DNA of 64,000 nucleotides. Source: Paenibacillus etheri (GTDB lineage Bacteria; Bacillota; Bacilli; Paenibacillales; Paenibacillaceae). Where the stretch lies: contig NZ_LCZJ02000012.1 in the NCBI RefSeq assembly GCF_001012825.1, forward strand, positions 1 through 64,000, read 5' to 3'. The notes under the pieces are model-generated. The model did no database searches. It saw only the letters and a program-made list of their open reading frames with translations, and was not told where the DNA came from. Shown here piece by piece: positions 1 through 8,300 of this stretch (its first letter is position 1; each line of letters opens with the position of its first letter). A program made the translations under genes and the position numbers.

Positions 1-205
1 ACTTACTCCCTTCTCGACGTTCGCTATACGCGATCTGAGCGGTCTCAGCACGATAGGTATTTCCCTTGCTTCCTCGCTTCCGTTCTCTGGCAATGACGGA
101 GTGATGACGCCCAAGTTCTGCCCCAATCGCTCGACTAGACCATCCCAATCCGTATAGTACTTCTAGTTTGCTTCGCTCCGTTATGCTAAGATGAGTGTAA
201 CCCAT
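1..205 (-). CDS. IS30-family transposase, N-terminal part
   Basis: The 68 visible residues start MGYTHLSITERSKLEVLY and contain the helix-turn-helix typical of IS30 transposases, including the segment SSRAIGAELGRHHSVIARE, which directs binding to the element ends. The ATG at 205 has AAGGAG at a good distance upstream. The reading frame is open to the window edge. The catalytic DDE domain would lie outside. This is the gene that mobilises the element interrupting the methyltransferase at 301-606. Confidence 0.8.
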   Translation of the reverse strand, partial: MGYTHLSITERSKLEVLYGLGWSSRAIGAELGRHHSVIARERKRGSKGNTYRAETAQIAYSERREGSK

Positions 206-300
206 GGTGTGATTCTCCTTGTGTGAATGGTGTGTGGTAACTTCATTCTACACGAATCCCCATGGGCTTCCTCTGTTTAGCTGTCGCACTTCATATTACA
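1..300 (-). mobile_element. IS30-family insertion sequence, one end (cut by window edge)
   Basis: The segment carries the N-terminus of an IS30-type transposase reading off the left edge, preceded by about 95 bases of non-coding end. Homology of the neighbouring methyltransferase stops near position 300, so the outer end of the element is placed there. In element orientation the end reads TGTAATATGAAGTGCGACAG, and a related motif TGTAGAATGAAGTTACCACA recurs about 50 bases further in (233-252). The exact terminal inverted repeat and target duplication cannot be fixed because the other end lies outside the window. Confidence 0.7.
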
Positions 301-606
301 ATCCGTCATATGAAAAATAGAGTTATATGAATATACAAAACTCATCGACTCATCACTTATCGCCAACTGTCTCATGTCGCCTTGTTGTATGTTTAGATTC
401 TGTCCTCTATCGGTTGCGAACTGATTAGCTCTGTTCATTTGTTCAACATTCATCTCTATTCCGTATGTAGCGTATCCATAATTCGCAAACAAACTTAGTG
501 GAGGAGTATCCCCTCCTGCCCCACAATCTAATATGCTCTTTTCCATGCCACTTTCATTACATAATTCCAAAAATCTGTATAAGGGTATTTGTTTAAAAAG
601 CTCCAT
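301..606 (-). pseudogene. class I SAM-dependent methyltransferase, truncated by IS element
   Basis: The fragment encodes the N-terminal half of a SAM-dependent methyltransferase. The glycine-rich SAM-binding motif I reads LDCGAGGDTPPLSLF, an acidic residue ends the second strand (YGIEMN), and a motif like SYNSIFHM follows near the break. Homology stops at about residue 100 and runs into IS30 end sequence, adding a short foreign tail. The ATG at 606 is preferred over the one at 633 because AAAGGAG lies nine bases before it. A full protein would be about 190 residues, so the substrate-side half is missing and the product is presumably inactive. Confidence 0.75.
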
Positions 607-695
607 AGTTGTCGGCTCCTTTGAATATTGCATTTTATGATTATGTGGATTTCAGGCTTAATAGGCTCTAGCTATCGCTTCATTCTAAGTTTACG

Positions 696-1169
696 CTACA
701 TCAAGGTCTTTTCATAAAAGACAATTGTCATTTTATCGTTAATATGTTTTGTCTCCCCTGTCTTTTGATATCCTAATTTTTCATAGAGGTAACAGTTTCC
801 CTGCTCTTGTAATATTGAATCCAACTCCCAAACTCTCGCATCGTTATATTTATCTTCAATCATCGAAAATACCCTTTGAGCAATTCCTTTTCCTTGATGT
901 TCAGGCAAAATAAATATCGGGCTCACACGATAGGCCTTATTCTCTTTCCTAACAATTCGAATGGCACCTACGTTAAGATCAGAGCTTTTAATAAGATAAT
1001 ATTCCGTAAATGATTGATTTAATCGATCTATTGTTCGTTCCACTGTTTCATTAGCAGGGCTAGTTTCATAATCTTGATATTTATTTAAAAAAGGCATGAA
1101 GGTTTTGATTTGCATTTCGTGAATAATCGAGGCTTCATTAAGACTTGATTTGAATAAAGTAATATCCAT
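696..1169 (-). CDS. GNAT family N-acetyltransferase
   Basis: A 157-residue single-domain GNAT enzyme, which transfers an acetyl group from acetyl-CoA to an amine. The acetyl-CoA-binding motif A is visible as FILPEHQGKGIAQRVFSMIE (about residues 85-105), and the family C-terminal pattern NCYLYEKLGYQKTGE follows. The start has GGAGGAG upstream. It is monocistronic, lying between the truncated methyltransferase and a gene-poor stretch. The substrate cannot be told from sequence; small GNATs of this type act on antibiotics, protein N-termini or small metabolites. Confidence 0.85.
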   Translation of the reverse strand: MDITLFKSSLNEASIIHEMQIKTFMPFLNKYQDYETSPANETVERTIDRLNQSFTEYYLIKSSDLNVGAIRIVRKENKAYRVSPIFILPEHQGKGIAQRVFSMIEDKYNDARVWELDSILQEQGNCYLYEKLGYQKTGETKHINDKMTIVFYEKTLM

Positions 1170-1692
1170 TTCACTACTCCTCCAACTACAAATTTATGAC
1201 GTTGTATGATTTCATCGCAAGAATCTTCAAATCACCTTACTGAGGGTTAAGATCCTTCTTGTAGTAAAAGTGTTACTCCCAAGCGGAGCATCATCAATAG
1301 TCTGCTTCTTCCATTAATCTTTTCCCGTAACCTTGACTGAGAATTGAATTCAATAGTTTTTTTTCTGACGTAATCTGTTTCTTCGTTCCTCCTGATGGTT
1401 TATCTCTTTCATTGAATCCCCGCAATTCCAAAAGTCTCATTTATAACTTTCTCGTACTCATCCCATTTAAAATAATAAGGCCCAACATTGCGTTAGCTGA
1501 TATAGCTGGATTCATGAAACTTAACAAGTAAACATTCGCCTTTCTCACTCTATTCACCTTCCAAAATATTGAATATAATCACTAATAATTCACTTTAAAA
1601 AAGACAAATCACTACTTAAAGTGATCTGCCCCAGGTACTTCCTCTAATCCATATATGTCGCATTTAGCCACTGCAAAATAATTTTATACAAC
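1170..1692. other. gene-poor intergenic stretch with possible gene remnants
   Basis: No convincing gene is seen in about 520 AT-rich bases. On the minus strand a 26-codon tail ending FKWDEYEKVINETFGIAGIQ (around 1420-1490) followed by a 20-codon ORF looks like the end of a decayed gene, but I cannot name the family. A string AAGTGATCTGCCCCA near 1619 resembles the end of some IS3-type elements, with no transposase nearby. The stretch lies downstream of the tRNA operon, a common site for insertions and decay. Confidence 0.4.
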
Positions 1693-1722
1693 AAAAAAAG
1701 AGCTCCCAGAAAGGAAGCTCTT
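1693..1722 (-). terminator. intrinsic terminator of tRNA operon
   Basis: On the minus strand GAGCTTCC pairs with GGGAGCTC and is followed by a run of seven T. It lies 17 bases downstream of the 3' end of tRNA-Ser, so it would end the two-tRNA transcript. Confidence 0.8.
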
Positions 1723-1738
1723 CTTATGTAATTCAGAA

Positions 1739-1827
1739 CGGAGAGAGTGGGATTCGAACCCACGCACCGCTTACGCAGTCTAACCCCTTAGCAGAGGGTC
1801 CCCTTATAGCCACTTGGGTATCTCTCC
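1739..1827 (-). tRNA. tRNA-Ser (anticodon GCT)
   Basis: The acceptor arm GGAGAGA pairs with TCTCTCC, and the T arm reads GTGGGTTCGAATCCCAC. The anticodon loop CTGCTAA carries GCT (complement at 1790-1792), reading AGC/AGU serine codons. The long variable arm is typical of a class II tRNA. The 3' CCA is not encoded. It is the second gene of a two-tRNA operon, seven bases after tRNA-Asn. Confidence 0.95.
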
Positions 1828-1834
1828 ATAAAAA

Positions 1835-1910
1835 TGGCTCCCCGAACAGGACTCGAACCTGTGACAACTCGATTAACAGTCGAGTGCTCTACCAACTGAG
1901 CTATCAGGGA
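1835..1910 (-). tRNA. tRNA-Asn (anticodon GTT)
   Basis: A standard cloverleaf begins TCCCTGATAGCTCAGTTGG. The anticodon loop CTGTTAA carries GTT (complement at 1875-1877), and the T arm reads CAGGTTCGAGTCCTG. The 3' CCA is encoded (1835-1837), unlike in the neighbouring tRNA-Ser. It is the first gene of the operon, directly behind a consensus-like promoter. Confidence 0.95.
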
Positions 1911-1943
1911 ACATTAGAAGTAAATTAGAAGTGAACATGAATT

Positions 1944-1972
1944 AATTTATCATGATTTGAAGGTCTAGTCAA
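1944..1972 (-). promoter_or_regulatory. sigma-A promoter of tRNA operon
   Basis: On the minus strand TTGACT (1967-1972), exactly 17 bases, then TAAATT (1944-1949). The spacing is optimal and the -10 lies about 34 bases before the tRNA-Asn 5' end. Confidence 0.75.
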
Positions 1973-2062
1973 GCGGGTAAAATAATTATTGTGATCGTTT
2001 TCAAATTCAAGAATTTTTTCTGCCTGTAGCTAGATTTAAAAAGGGATTACTCCCCCTATAGT

Positions 2063-2815
2063 TTATACGTAACACCATTCTCCATCTTCCGGAAGCAGTA
2101 CTCGATCCTGTAGCTCCTCCTTCTCCAAGTGAGCTTTTAGCTTATCCCGGGTAACAAGGCAATGGTTGATGGCGTTCATGTGTACAGCGATCACCTTAGT
2201 AGAAGGAGCATATTCACATAAATCTACGACATCCTGCTCGTTCATTGTGATATGACCTCCGGTTAAAAACTGCGCTCCACCTGCATTAACGATCGTCACC
2301 TCAGGTTTAAATACTTCAAATGCCATCTTCACTTCATCACACCAAATCGTGTCCCCTGCCAAATACAAATCAGGTTCACTTTCCGCCTGAAATACAAACC
2401 CGGAAACCTTGCCCATAAGCTGACCAATCTCTCCAGTTCCATGCTGTCCACCGGTACGTGTTATAGTTATTCCTTGAAATGTTAGCTTATCGCTGATTTC
2501 TGAGACGTTCTCAAATCCCTGCTCTACTAGGGTATCCCCATCTCCTTCCTGACATAATAGCGGTAGATCATGCGGCAACAAAGAAATCGCAGCGGCATCC
2601 CAATGATCTGGATGAAGATGCGTGACCAGTATTGCATTAGGTCTCAACCATTGTTCTACTGCTCCCGGCAAAGGAACGAGCGGATTGCGGCGATCATTGT
2701 CTGTATTAAAAATAGGAGGATTAGCACCTTGCTCACTCAACATAGGATCAATTAAAAATGTACTTCCCCCATACTCCAACCATAGAGTCGCATTGCGAAT
2801 ATGCTGTATTTTCAT
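2063..2815 (-). CDS. metallo-beta-lactamase fold hydrolase, UlaG-like
   Basis: A 250-residue metallo-hydrolase of the UlaG-like branch of the MBL superfamily. The metal-binding signature THLHPDHWD sits at residues 65-73, giving the HxHxDH ligands. Further ligand regions are GGQHGTG (about 122-128), AGDTIWCDE (about 153-161) and a late histidine in IAVHMNAINH. There is no signal peptide, so it is cytoplasmic. Relatives include UlaG (ascorbate-6-phosphate lactonase), but most have no assigned substrate and the context does not help. The start has AAGGGC upstream; the gene appears monocistronic. Confidence 0.85.
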   Translation of the reverse strand: MKIQHIRNATLWLEYGGSTFLIDPMLSEQGANPPIFNTDNDRRNPLVPLPGAVEQWLRPNAILVTHLHPDHWDAAAISLLPHDLPLLCQEGDGDTLVEQGFENVSEISDKLTFQGITITRTGGQHGTGEIGQLMGKVSGFVFQAESEPDLYLAGDTIWCDEVKMAFEVFKPEVTIVNAGGAQFLTGGHITMNEQDVVDLCEYAPSTKVIAVHMNAINHCLVTRDKLKAHLEKEELQDRVLLPEDGEWCYV

Positions 2816-2914
2816 CGTAAGCCCTTCTTTCTTTCAGATATCTTCTGCTACAATTAATTATAGAAGGATCTTGAATTAGAATACATTGAGATTGGAAAGA
2901 GGTTGACCTGTTCT

Positions 2915-3153
2915 ACTTTCACGCAGAAAGGATTTTAGTTCTCTTGGTTTTCCGTACGAACACGAATCCAATAGCAACCTTCTCCGCTGACTCGATGCAT
3001 TTCTTTTACACTATCATGCTGCTTAGCGAATGTCTGAAAGGCTGGATGTACCGTATTCGAACCTAGAAAAACCGTTATAAAGGCATGGATCATCTCGCCC
3101 ACTTTATCTGGATTCCAGCGGACAGTGTAACCTTCAATCACTCCGGTGTCCTG
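2915..3153 (-). pseudogene. Lrp/AsnC-family regulator remnant (ligand-binding domain)
   Basis: Only the C-terminal RAM (amino-acid-binding) domain of an Lrp/AsnC regulator remains. It starts at VQDTGVIEGYTVRW and includes the typical EMHRVSGEGCYWIRV. The DNA-binding helix-turn-helix that should precede it is absent. At the other end the frame stops at ENQEN; inserting one base restores the expected ENQEELKSFL, showing a frameshift near 2940. With no HTH and a broken C-terminus it cannot act as a regulator. Confidence 0.7.
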
Positions 3154-3206
3154 CACTATGATAGTTAATTTAATTAGAAACAAGCATTCATTAAATGGAG
3201 GTACAT

Positions 3207-3845
3207 ATGAAATTCAAAATGGATTCACCAAAAATATCAGATCCAGACGCTCTACTCCCTGAGCAAATATACTCGCTGCAAACCAAAGATGAATTCAGTC
3301 GTTGCAGCATAAGCGATACAGTTATTGATAATCAAGAGGCGAATAAAGTCAGCTTTGATCAAGTGGTTTTTAAAAATGTTACGATTATCGAGTCGTCCTT
3401 AACTGGGATTGAACTGATGGATGTAATTTTTGAGCGATGTGATCTATCCAATGTGGATTTTACGAATGCAATTGTTCATCGAACCGAATTCAGGAACTGC
3501 AAGCTCATCGGTACGGACTTCACAAGAGGCAGATTCCAGAATGTTCGCGTGGTAGATTGTATCGGGGATTTCGCAACATTTCGAATGGCTAATCTGAAGC
3601 AGGTTGCTTTTGAGAATAGTTCATTGATGAGCTCTGATTACTACCAATCGAATTTCCAGAAAGTCAGCTTCAGCGAATGTAATATGGATCAAGCCACATT
3701 GTCAGGATCAAAGCTTAACGGGATCGATCTTAGTGACTGCGAGTTTAGTGGCTTGATCGTGGATATACAAGATTTGGAGGGATGTATCATTTCGCCTCAG
3801 CAAGCTGTTTCCTTTGTTGGATTGATGGGTCTGGTTATAAAATAA
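3207..3845 (+). CDS. pentapeptide-repeat protein
   Basis: A 212-residue protein made largely of loose pentapeptide repeats of the A(D/N)LXX type, for example CDLSNVDFTNA, CKLIGTDFTRGRF and ATLSGSKLNGIDLSDCEFSG. Such repeats fold into a right-handed square beta-helix. There is no signal peptide or membrane segment. The ATG at 3207 is preferred over the one at 3195 because GGAGG (3197-3201) would otherwise lie inside the coding region. Some relatives protect DNA gyrase (Qnr, MfpA), but nothing here proves that role and most family members are uncharacterised. Confidence 0.8.
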   Translation: MKFKMDSPKISDPDALLPEQIYSLQTKDEFSRCSISDTVIDNQEANKVSFDQVVFKNVTIIESSLTGIELMDVIFERCDLSNVDFTNAIVHRTEFRNCKLIGTDFTRGRFQNVRVVDCIGDFATFRMANLKQVAFENSSLMSSDYYQSNFQKVSFSECNMDQATLSGSKLNGIDLSDCEFSGLIVDIQDLEGCIISPQQAVSFVGLMGLVIK

Positions 3846-3858
3846 CGTGCTGTTCTAC

Positions 3859-4338
3859 TTACTGGACTTCCAGCGCTAGCAGCTTCAGCTTACCCGAACA
3901 TTTGCCGCAGCGGTAGCGCTTTGGGTCTACTTTTCGCTTACGCGGATACTCCATAGCACATGCTGTACAGATCAGCTTGTACCGGTAAGGGAGTGACTTT
4001 CGAGCTTTCGCACCCGACAATGTCTGACAATAGCGACTCCCGCCGACTTGTGCCAGCAGTCTTTTGAAATCAGTGTCACGATGCATATACCCTCGCTTCG
4101 CCAAATGCAGATGATAATGACAGAGCTCGTGTTTTATAATCTTCTCCGTCTCTTCTCTACCGAACATAGCAAGCTGATGGGGATTAATCTCTATATTATG
4201 GCTCTTGGTAAAATATCGACCGCCTGTTGAAGATAATCGGCTGTTAAAGCTTGCCTTGTGCCTAAAGGGTACGCCAAAGCTGTCCCGTGATACCTGCTCA
4301 ATCCACAGCTGCAGCTCTTCGTTGCTCATCGTTTCCAT
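3859..4338 (-). CDS. SprT-like zinc metalloprotease-fold protein
   Basis: A 159-residue SprT-family protein. The zinc-binding motif HELCH lies at residues 70-74 with a further histidine in YHLHLA. A C-terminal zinc ribbon is formed by two cysteine pairs, LICTAC and YRCGKCSG. SprT domains resemble the protease core of human Spartan, but bacterial members have no proven substrate. There is no signal peptide, so it is cytoplasmic. It converges with the pentapeptide-repeat gene, only 13 bases apart. The start is the first ATG of the frame; no strong ribosome binding site distinguishes it from the ATG three codons later. Confidence 0.85.
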   Translation of the reverse strand: METMSNEELQLWIEQVSRDSFGVPFRHKASFNSRLSSTGGRYFTKSHNIEINPHQLAMFGREETEKIIKHELCHYHLHLAKRGYMHRDTDFKRLLAQVGGSRYCQTLSGAKARKSLPYRYKLICTACAMEYPRKRKVDPKRYRCGKCSGKLKLLALEVQ

Positions 4339-4449
4339 AGCGTTCTATCACAAGTCCTTTCCACGGGAATTAAGATCTCTACTTGAATTGTAACTTGTGC
4401 ATAGGCTAAACTGTCAAGAAGGAAGACAAGTACGGAGGGAGAATGACCA

Positions 4450-4812
4450 ATGCCGAAAATGCGGTATGTAATTTTGCAGCAACATCAAGAATTGCAATTC
4501 GTGGAAATGCCCGAGGAATATGCGTACCAGCTAAGTGCGCTCAATTTACGTCTAAACAAAGAAATCGACAAGCTGACAGCCGATAATGTACCGGATCTGC
4601 CCTTAGCCATTGCTGAGTGTGATTCATTGGATCTGCTACGCGAAGATTACTCCCTGGAGTCCGGTCTGGATTATATCAATAGATTGGAACAGGCCTTTGC
4701 CTCTGTTCAGGAGCAAAAGAACTATCCACTCATCTCCCTACTGACCGAGATTCGGGCGCTGCAAGCTCAATTAGAGCAGTGGTACGAAGAGGAAGCAGAA
4801 AGCATTCTGTAA
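4450..4812 (+). CDS. hypothetical protein, 120 residues
   Basis: I do not recognise the family. The protein is acidic and mostly helical, with no cysteines other than one in the middle, no signal peptide and no membrane segment. A GGAGGG element lies about ten bases before the ATG. It stands just upstream of the CmpA-like gene on the same strand (65-base gap), so the two could share a transcript. A cytoplasmic, possibly sporulation-linked role is only a guess from position. Confidence 0.6.
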   Translation: MPKMRYVILQQHQELQFVEMPEEYAYQLSALNLRLNKEIDKLTADNVPDLPLAIAECDSLDLLREDYSLESGLDYINRLEQAFASVQEQKNYPLISLLTEIRALQAQLEQWYEEEAESIL

Positions 4813-4877
4813 ATCGTCACCTTTAGGCTCATTTCTCCATATGCTAACTTACGTAAGCAGTTAGAGGAGTGATACCT

Positions 4878-5015
4878 TTGCCACAGTGGCTCTGCCATCA
4901 ACTGATGAAAGCCTATTACAAAAAAGACCGCCGTCAGATCAAGCTGCTGAACGAGTGCTGGTTCTTTTATCGTAATTCTGCGGAATCACCGGATTCCATC
5001 CAGAGAAATTTATAG
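4878..5015 (+). CDS. cmpA: CmpA-like cortex morphogenetic protein
   Basis: A 45-residue ORF starting at TTG, with GAGGAG eight bases upstream. The N-terminal 32 residues carry the pattern of the sporulation peptide CmpA: MPQWLCHQLMKAYYKKD, then IKLLNECWFFYRN. In Bacillus subtilis CmpA (about 37 residues) works with ClpXP to degrade SpoIVA in cells with defective coat assembly, gating cortex formation. The C-terminal 12 residues extend beyond the usual length. The gene marks the organism as a spore former. Confidence 0.8.
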   Translation: MPQWLCHQLMKAYYKKDRRQIKLLNECWFFYRNSAESPDSIQRNL

Positions 5016-5030
5016 GATTCGTTAAATTCA

Positions 5031-5066
5031 AAAATCCATCCCGCTACTTACAGGGGATGGATTTTT
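5031..5066. terminator. bidirectional terminator
   Basis: AAAATCCATCCC pairs with GGGATGGATTTTT around a ten-base loop, with T runs on both strands. It separates the converging CmpA-like gene and the small membrane protein gene. Confidence 0.8.
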
Positions 5067-5090
5067 GTATAGGATTCGTTGGAATCCGAA

Positions 5091-5261
5091 TTAGAACATA
5101 GGGAATACATATCTGACCAAGAAGAAAAGTGCTCCGAAAAAAATAATAATATAAGCAGCATATTTAATAAAGGTAGATGCGACAACACTGGAATCCGATT
5201 TCCGTTGCACCTCTGTATGCTCCACTTCAACGCTTCTATCTTTATAGCCCGGTTCCATCAT
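5091..5261 (-). CDS. small single-pass membrane protein, 56 residues
   Basis: The ORF begins MMEPGYKDRSVEVEHTEVQ, is polar for about 30 residues, and ends with one hydrophobic helix (FIKYAAYIIIFFGALFFLV) and RYVFPMF. AAAGGAGAG lies six bases before the first of two adjacent ATGs. This fits a tail-anchored or single-pass protein of the kind common in Bacillales (YqzM-like in layout). No function is known. It lies alone between two terminator regions, converging on the CmpA-like gene. Confidence 0.7.
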   Translation of the reverse strand: MMEPGYKDRSVEVEHTEVQRKSDSSVVASTFIKYAAYIIIFFGALFFLVRYVFPMF

Positions 5262-5383
5262 CAATCTCTCCTTTCGAATATAGGCTGGTAGATAGTCTCC
5301 ATTAACCCGGGGCTTTCAGAGTTGAAACAAAATTCCAAATCGAACCAGTTATTTTCCGGCATCATGAAACTGCTTTATTTCTT

Positions 5384-8300
5384 TTATGATTCCAAGCACA
5401 TCGCCTTGTGAATTCGAGCTCCCTGATGGTTAGGCTCCAAGTGCAATGCTTCTTCAAATCGTTCTTTCGCTTCTGCCATTTTCCCTAAGCCTAATAAACC
5501 TAAACCCATCATGAACAAGCAATGAATTTGATTGCGTCTATTCAGATCATCCTCAAATACGAGGAAATCAGGTAAGGATACGGCAAAATAATCAATCTTC
5601 ACCTCATCAAAGAGATGTCTTTCTGCGAAATCGATCAGCTTATTAAAACGCCGGTTCGCTTCCTTCGGATGATTCAGCTGTACCCATGCTAAGCCCTGAT
5701 AGAAGATCATTTCTGGCGGCTGATCGTTGTAGTACATCGCGCTGGCTGGTTCTTTCAAGCCTTGAGACGCAATCGCCCAGTGTCGTGCAGCTTCTTGCAT
5801 CTTGCCTAATCCCTTATAAGCCACACCAAGCTCGTAATACACATTATTCTCTTGCGCACCATCGAGCTTACCCTCACCTAAATTCTCTGGATAATGAAGC
5901 GCACGTGTTAATAATGAGATAGCCTCTTCATATTGGCCTACCTGATTCGCCTGCTTACTCAGTTCAACAAGCGCCAAAACATATTGCCCCGTAGCTTTCC
6001 CTTCGCCACCTTCCCATGGATGGAATTGGCGACGTAATAGAACTGACAAAGCATCTTCATGCTTGCTAAGCAAATTCAGCAGGGTCACATATTCAAGGTA
6101 TAGATCATCCCGCTTCTCCACCAGCTCCATATACTGGTGCAGTCTTGCCATCCGCTCCTGAGCAGAAACACCCATCTTCTTATACAATTGGTCCAACTCG
6201 TAGAATACTCTCGCATCATTCGTATTGCACTGGAAAGCATGTTCAAGTGACTGCAAGGAAGCCTCAGCATCATTACGCTTATTGTAATAAGCAAGCGCAA
6301 GGTTACGATGAACCGTCGGGAAACGATCATCAAGTGCGACGGATTGCTCCCAATGGCGAATGGCATCGTCGGTACGTTTTTTATCATAGAATAGATTTCC
6401 TAGATAATAATGAGCCTTACTATCTAGCGGATTGCAGGCAATCGCGCTTTCTAATACCTGCAGCTCAAACAAGCTGTTCGGGAAGCAATAATCAGAAGAT
6501 GCTGCTTGAGCAAGCTGAAGCTGCGCTGTCGCATCTTCCTCACGGCCCATTTTCTCGTGTACATAAGCCAATGTGTAATGCACCATCGGATAATTGGGTT
6601 CATTCGATGTCCTACGAATTTGCTCTAACACCTGTGCAGCTTCCGCGAACAACCCACTACCTGCATAATCGGAAGCTAGATTTAAATAGTTATGCACATC
6701 GTTTCGCATGAATCGTGCAAGCTTCATCTGAGCCTCAGCTGCTTCCTCTTGTCGCCCGAGCAATGTAAGCGTAAGCACTCTCTCATACGCTGCCCCGAAG
6801 TCCGCGATATCTAGTTTCAATGTCTCCTCTGCGAATGTAATCGCCTCAGAGTAACGTCCAAGCTTGCGTAAAAGTGCTGTTTTTACATGTCTTGATTTAT
6901 AGTTTCTTGTGTTACGTGCCAAAGCTCTAGTTGCAAGTTCCAACGCTTCTTCATACGCCCCACGTTCACAAGCAATTTGACTCAATGCATAGTATCCACT
7001 GTCTTGAAATGCTGCAGACCATACCGCCTTGTAGAAGGCAGCAAATGCTTCTTCCTTGCGATCCTGCAGTCTGAGAACTACACCAAGCTGATAGTATGCT
7101 TCACTATCATATGGATTCGGATTGCGCCAAGTCAGCGATCGTATAGCCGTACGGAAATGATTTTCCGCTTGCTTGAACAATCCTCGACGAAGCAGCAGCG
7201 TCCCATAAGCCACATTAAGCCGAATATCGGATGCATCTCTTCTTAAGCCTTCTTCATAATAATGCTCTGGCTCGAACGTGGCATGACGGTATTGCTCCAG
7301 GTGAACTCCAGCCAAATACAACTGCTCTGTGCTTTTTAATTCTTCCGGTAGTGGAAGTGGCTTAGCTGCATCTGGAACCTGTTCAATGCTAGGCTTCGCT
7401 GGACGATAAGATATGAGGCTGTTTCCGTTCACATCAAACACCGTTAGGATTAAGTGATGCGGCTGATCCACTTTATCTAACGTAATGACAGATTTATAGG
7501 TTAATTCTGGAGAGAGCGTAACGGTATCCTTCACGTACGTTCTATGCTGACCTCTAAGTTCAATAACCGCTCCCTCGAATACCGAAGTTCCATAGGCCAT
7601 CACAGTGGCAGTCTGTAAAGTCTCATCCACCTCAAGATTAACGGCGGCATTAATAGAAGCATTTTTCACAACACCGATGTTCTTATATGGCATGAAATAT
7701 TGTGTAAATGACTTCTCTTCATACGGCTGGAGCCAAGTGAAATCGGGTTGATTATCCGTAAATACCCCAGTCATTAATTCAATATAGGGTCCGTCCTCAT
7801 CGGTTAAATTACGGTCCCACGCTTGACCAAATTCACCGTTCCCCCAAGTCCACTGTTTTTTACCCGGAGATACATGGTGATTCGCTACGTGAAGCAGACC
7901 CGCTTCAACCCCATGATCATAACCGCCCACGAAATTATATTCGGATTTGTACGCCATGTATGAGGTAGGAACAGGAATATTTTTATAGCGCGAAATATCT
8001 ACACCTTCGGAATAGTCCATCTTGTAATACGTTCCTGTTGCAATAGGGAATCTGGACACATCACGCTTACCATGGTCGAATACGGCTGTGACATCCGGTG
8101 GAAACACCGATTGCGTATGGTCATTGACTGCAACCGCAGGGTTTGCCCACCATAAGAAGGTTTGTGGCTCCGAAGTTCGGTTATATAGCTGTGCTGTAAC
8201 TTCGAGATAGGCTTTTCCAGGATGCAGCGTGAAGCCCGTTGTGACCTTCGTTCCATACATCCGGTCAATTTCACTCACCCATACGGTTGCACTGCCATCT

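Noticed and set aside
1609-1640. IS3-type element end near AAGTGATCTGCCCCA
   Set aside because: Only one short similarity from memory, with no transposase or second end.
6145-6711. 188-codon open frame antisense to the DUF5107/TPR gene
   Set aside because: Composition is irregular, no family is visible, and it lies wholly inside the TPR-coding region.
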